NCBI GenBank assembly: GCA_900769985.1
Contig: CAAGIS010000064.1
Coordinates: forward strand, 62,001-126,000
DNA from: Spirochaetia bacterium
GTDB lineage: Bacteria; Spirochaetota; Spirochaetia; Treponematales; Treponemataceae
Direction of reading: 5' to 3'
DNA length: 64,000 nucleotides
The notes under the pieces are model-generated. The model had not been told where the DNA came from. It searched no databases and saw nothing but the letters and a program-made list of their open reading frames with translations. Shown in pieces: positions 61,300-64,000 of the stretch. Made by a program: the position numbers and the translations under genes. How positions within the stretch are numbered: position 1 is the stretch's first letter; the number at the start of each line of letters is the position of its first letter.

Positions 61300-63276
61300 A
61301 TGATAAATATCTGTCTTGAATTTTCAACAGAATCATCAAATTTTACGGATATCTCTGATTATAAAACGGTATACGAAAAAATGTATAAACCGTTGATATC
61401 TTTTTTGTATGCTCATCAGGAATGTCCCTTTTCATTTTACTTTTCCGGGCTGGAATTTGATTTTATAAGACAGAAAAATCCTGAATTCATAGAAATTTTG
61501 CGCAAACTTGTAAACAGAAAGCAGGTAGAAATTCTTGGCGGAGGATATTACAATCCTGTTTTTCCGCTGCTTTTTCCGCAGGACAGGACAGGACAGGTTG
61601 AACTTTTAAGTTCTGCAATCAGAAAATCAGTTGGCAAACGTCCACGCGGTGTTTCTCTTTGTGCAAGTGCATGGGATCCGTCTTTAGTTACGTCTTTTGA
61701 AACGTGTGGAATGGAATATGTTCAGCTTGACAGTTCACTTATTCCAGATGATAAAAACGTATTTCTTCCTATTGTAATGGCAGACAGGGGAAAATCGATA
61801 AAAATAATTTCAATTCAAAATGAGTTTATCCCAAAGCAAAATGAATTGCCAGAAGATTTTATCATTCGCATAAAAAAGGCTATTGAAAAAAAAATTAAGT
61901 CAAGTGATTTTTATCAAGATGCTGACCGTGTCATTACGATTTCTTTAACAAGATATTCTGTAAACACTGTGCTTGAAAATAACTGGCTTGAAAGATTTTT
62001 AGAATTGACAGTAAATCAATATTCTGATGATCTAAAACTTTCACTTCCTGTAAACTGCGTGCGCAATTCAAAAGCATTCATTCAGTCTTACATTCATTCA
62101 GGAATAAGTTCTGACATTGCAAAATGGGTGACGGAACCTTTTAAAGAAATTGAAGTAAAAGGTTCATCAGTAAACATTTATGATTTCATGCAGACTTACA
62201 AAAGAAGTCAGGCTTTGTATAACAGAATGATTTTCGTTTCCCTTCTGGTCAATAATTGTCACGGTGACAAAATGCGAAAAAAAGCTGCGCGTGAATATCT
62301 GTGGGCCGCACAAAACGGAGATGCTTATGTCTGCAAATCAAGCGGAATTCTAGTAAGTTCTCAGGAACGGCAGAATGCGTACAGAAAACTGACAGATGCC
62401 GAAAAACTCGTCCGTGAATGTGAAAATTTTCAAGAATCGCTTACAAGTTTTGATTATAACTGCGACGGATTTAAAGAATATGTATGCAGAATGGAAAAAT
62501 ACAACGCCTGCATTACGCTTCTTGGCGGTGCAATTTTTGAACTGAACGTAATGAAAAATTCCGGCAATTATGCAGACAATATGTCGCGCATTATACCGCT
62601 TGACAAATGCAGCGATAACTACGAAAAAGGACTTTTTGTAGACCACCTTTTTGAACCAGAAGAATATGAAAATTACATAAACGGTCGTGACTGCAAAAAC
62701 GGTGTTTTTTCAGGAAACATTTACAGGGAAATAAATTTCAATTCGCAAAAACACGAAATTTTCCTTGAAACTGATTCTGATTTTCCGAGCCTGAACCAGA
62801 CTGTAAACCTAAAGAAAAAATATGTTGTTACAACAAACGGAATTATGGTTCAGTATATTATAAAAAATACAAGTCCGATTGCATTAAAGGCAAAATTTGT
62901 CGTTGAATCAAACTTTGCACAGACCTGTTTTAAAATTAACACTTTTGATTCTTATAAAATCGAAGTCGTAAACAATAATCAGATTGAAGAAAAATCTCCT
63001 GACAATCTGGAGTTCATGAAGAATGTAGATGCATTTATGCTTACAGATACTGACAACAATGTGTCTTTTACATTTGAACCGAACGAAATGGCAAATCTTG
63101 TTTCGTATCCGATTGTCTTTATGAGAAAAAAAACTGACTCAAAAAATCTTGAACCTGCCGGCCGTACACTCTCGCTCTCTCTTGCATGGGACGTAAATCT
63201 GTCGTGCGGTATGGAAATGGAAAAAACGATAAATCTATCAATAATTCCAGGAAGAAAGAAATCCAGAACCTCGTAG
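61300..63276 (+). CDS. GH57-like protein without catalytic residues
   Basis: A 658-residue protein related to GH57 4-alpha-glucanotransferases. Family features remain: YFSGLEFDFI near 48, the RKQVEILGGGYYNPVFPL block near 76, WDPSLVTSFETCGMEYVQLD near 126, and a REYLWAAQNGDAY block near 330, then a beta-rich C-terminal domain. The nucleophile Glu in the ERVW motif is Ala (Ala122, in CASAWDP). The DDGEKFG acid/base motif is replaced by ISLTRYS (about 212-218), and the HNHQP start by EFSTE. WHGxFGG is also altered. It is probably a carbohydrate-binding or regulatory pseudoenzyme. It follows rnfB by 18 nt; the stop lies in the 63270 repeat. Confidence 0.82.
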   Translation: MINICLEFSTESSNFTDISDYKTVYEKMYKPLISFLYAHQECPFSFYFSGLEFDFIRQKNPEFIEILRKLVNRKQVEILGGGYYNPVFPLLFPQDRTGQVELLSSAIRKSVGKRPRGVSLCASAWDPSLVTSFETCGMEYVQLDSSLIPDDKNVFLPIVMADRGKSIKIISIQNEFIPKQNELPEDFIIRIKKAIEKKIKSSDFYQDADRVITISLTRYSVNTVLENNWLERFLELTVNQYSDDLKLSLPVNCVRNSKAFIQSYIHSGISSDIAKWVTEPFKEIEVKGSSVNIYDFMQTYKRSQALYNRMIFVSLLVNNCHGDKMRKKAAREYLWAAQNGDAYVCKSSGILVSSQERQNAYRKLTDAEKLVRECENFQESLTSFDYNCDGFKEYVCRMEKYNACITLLGGAIFELNVMKNSGNYADNMSRIIPLDKCSDNYEKGLFVDHLFEPEEYENYINGRDCKNGVFSGNIYREINFNSQKHEIFLETDSDFPSLNQTVNLKKKYVVTTNGIMVQYIIKNTSPIALKAKFVVESNFAQTCFKINTFDSYKIEVVNNNQIEEKSPDNLEFMKNVDAFMLTDTDNNVSFTFEPNEMANLVSYPIVFMRKKTDSKNLEPAGRTLSLSLAWDVNLSCGMEMEKTINLSIIPGRKKSRTS

Positions 63277-63319
63277 CGCGAGTTAAATTCTGTGTTTGTG
63301 AGGAATTGAAATTTACGAG
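63270..63319 (+). repeat. 50-bp structured repeat, copy 1
   Basis: Starts CTCGTAGCGCGAG and ends TACGAG, so its ends are inverted repeats (CTCGTA/TACGAG). About 90% identical to copy 2. It contains the TAG stop codon of the GH57-like gene. Confidence 0.9.
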
Positions 63320-63330
63320 CACTGACATAG

Positions 63331-63350
63331 AGTTTTGCTCTTGCAAAACT
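63331..63350 (+). repeat. hairpin between the two 50-bp repeats
   Basis: AGTTTTGC-TCTT-GCAAAACT, a perfect 8-bp stem with a 4-nt loop. Confidence 0.8.
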
Positions 63351-63398
63351 CGTAGCGCGAGCTAAATCCTGTGTTTGTGAAGTATTGAAATTTACGAG
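63349..63398 (+). repeat. 50-bp structured repeat, copy 2
   Basis: CTCGTAGCGCGAG...TACGAG in the same orientation and of the same length as copy 1, separated from it by 29 nt. It lies 8 bp upstream of the metG promoter. Confidence 0.9.
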
Positions 63399-63405
63399 CG
63401 CCACC

Positions 63406-63434
63406 TTGCACATAATCCATAAAGAAAATATAAT
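63406..63434 (+). promoter_or_regulatory. metG promoter (near-leaderless)
   Basis: TTGCAC (63406-63411), a 17-nt spacer, TATAAT (63429-63434), then 8 nt to the ATG at 63443. No Shine-Dalgarno or T-box leader is present. Confidence 0.65.
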
Positions 63435-63442
63435 ATTTCATT

Positions 63443-64000
63443 ATGAAAAGAAGACTTATAACATCGGCTTTACCTTATGTAAACAATATTCCGCATCTTG
63501 GAAACCTTATTCAGATGCTTTCTGGAGATGTATTTGCCCGTTTTTGCCGTAACAGAGGCTACGATACATTATATATTTGTGGTACAGATGAATACGGAAC
63601 TGCAACAGAGACAAAAGCAATCGAAGAAAAGAAAACTCCTCGTGAACTTTGTGATTACTATTATCAGGAACATACAAAGATTTATGACTGGTTTCATATT
63701 AACTTTGATAAATTCGGCCGCACTTCAAATGAACAGTGTACAGAAATTACGCAGGAGCTTTTTACAGACCTTGATAAAGCAGGACTTATAAACGAACACA
63801 TCAACAAGCAACTTTATTGTCCTAAGTGCAATATGTTCCTTGCAGACCGCTATGTAGACGGAACTTGCCCTAAATGCAATTCTCCAAAAGCAAGGGGAGA
63901 CCAGTGCGACGATTGCGGCGCTTTGCTCGATCCAATTGAATTGAAAGAACCAAAATGTCATACATGCGGTTCAACTCCAGAAATACGCGAAACAAAACAT
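63443..64000 (+). CDS. metG: methionyl-tRNA synthetase, N-terminal part
   Basis: The first 186 codons of a class I synthetase; the frame is open to the window edge. It begins MKRRLITSALPYVNNIPHLG with the HIGH-type motif HLGN, then ICGTDEYGTATETKA. The zinc-binding insertion is visible as CPKC (about 131), CPKC, CDDC and CHTC, four CxxC knuckles. The KMSKS motif is beyond the edge. It charges tRNA-Met. Confidence 0.95.
   Translation, partial: MKRRLITSALPYVNNIPHLGNLIQMLSGDVFARFCRNRGYDTLYICGTDEYGTATETKAIEEKKTPRELCDYYYQEHTKIYDWFHINFDKFGRTSNEQCTEITQELFTDLDKAGLINEHINKQLYCPKCNMFLADRYVDGTCPKCNSPKARGDQCDDCGALLDPIELKEPKCHTCGSTPEIRETKH

Noticed and set aside
63270..63398. Two-copy repeat considered as a minimal CRISPR
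   Set aside because: Only two copies, the 29-nt spacer is itself a perfect hairpin, no cas genes, and the copy overlaps a stop codon.
62979..63413. Minus-strand frames over the end of the GH57-like gene and the 50-bp repeats
   Set aside because: Their sequence comes from the structured repeats and antisense of a supported gene; no start signals.
63399..63442. T-box or S-box leader before metG
   Set aside because: The promoter leaves at most a few bases of leader.

Overview
This window is chromosomal DNA from a spirochaete, almost certainly a Treponema (AT-rich, roughly 35-40% G+C by eye). The main evidence is the spirochaetal motility operon in the order flbD-motA-motB-fliL-fliM-fliY-fliO-fliP-fliQ-fliR-flhB-flhA-flhF-flhG-(acidic protein)-fliA-fapA at 4.9-21.2 kb, with FliY rather than a short FliN. 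Gene density is high, no gap exceeds 200 bases, and I see no insertion sequence, phage, CRISPR array or transfer island.

Layout. 0-4.9 kb: an N-terminal gene fragment, a FtsB/DivIC-like cell-division protein, a Sua5/YrdC enzyme, an exported protein, smpB, a signal peptidase and hemW. 4.9-21.2 kb: flagellar motor, switch, export gate, FlhF/FlhG placement factors, sigma-28 and FapA. 21.4-32.3 kb: DEAD-box helicase, ABC-F ATPase, UvrD-type helicase, two rRNA-methyltransferase-like proteins, HAD phosphatase, miaA, TatD nuclease and an HPt protein. 32.4-38.9 kb: a second, very large signal peptidase, an aminotransferase, glgA and an exported WD40-like protein. 39-46 kb, minus strand: rpsB-tsf, then frr-uppS-cdsA-dxr-rseP, plus maf, with tRNA-Arg(CCG) on the plus strand. 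46.2-54.7 kb: HEAT-repeat protein, lipoprotein, coaD, rpmF-acpP-rnc, D,D-carboxypeptidase, tRNA-Gly(TCC), uraA, a P-loop/Asp23 fusion and a pseudouridine synthase. 54.7-63.3 kb: a DUF212 membrane protein, an unrecognised membrane protein, a complete rnfCDGEAB cluster and a GH57-like protein. 63.4 kb to the end: the start of metG.

The most striking region is 55.2-63.3 kb. All six Rnf subunits are present in canonical order as intact, tightly overlapping frames. Yet the residues that bind the redox cofactors in known Rnf complexes are missing from almost every subunit: the RnfA/RnfE intramembrane [2Fe-2S] cysteines, the RnfD and RnfG flavinylation threonines, the RnfC nucleotide-binding loop and the RnfB N-terminal Fe-S domain. 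Only ferredoxin-like 4Fe-4S pairs survive in RnfB and RnfC. The next gene is a GH57-fold protein that has lost both catalytic residues. Conserved but re-purposed proteins fit this better than ordinary decay.

Other points of interest. Many first-in-operon genes have a -10 hexamer 6-9 nt before the start codon and no Shine-Dalgarno, so their mRNAs are predicted to be leaderless or nearly so. The short signal peptidase has Arg where the catalytic Lys should be. The ABC-F protein keeps only one of two ATP sites. A P-loop NTPase is fused to an Asp23-like domain. A pair of 50-bp structured repeats overlaps the stop codon of the GH57-like gene. All functional calls rest on motif reading by eye; no database search was run.
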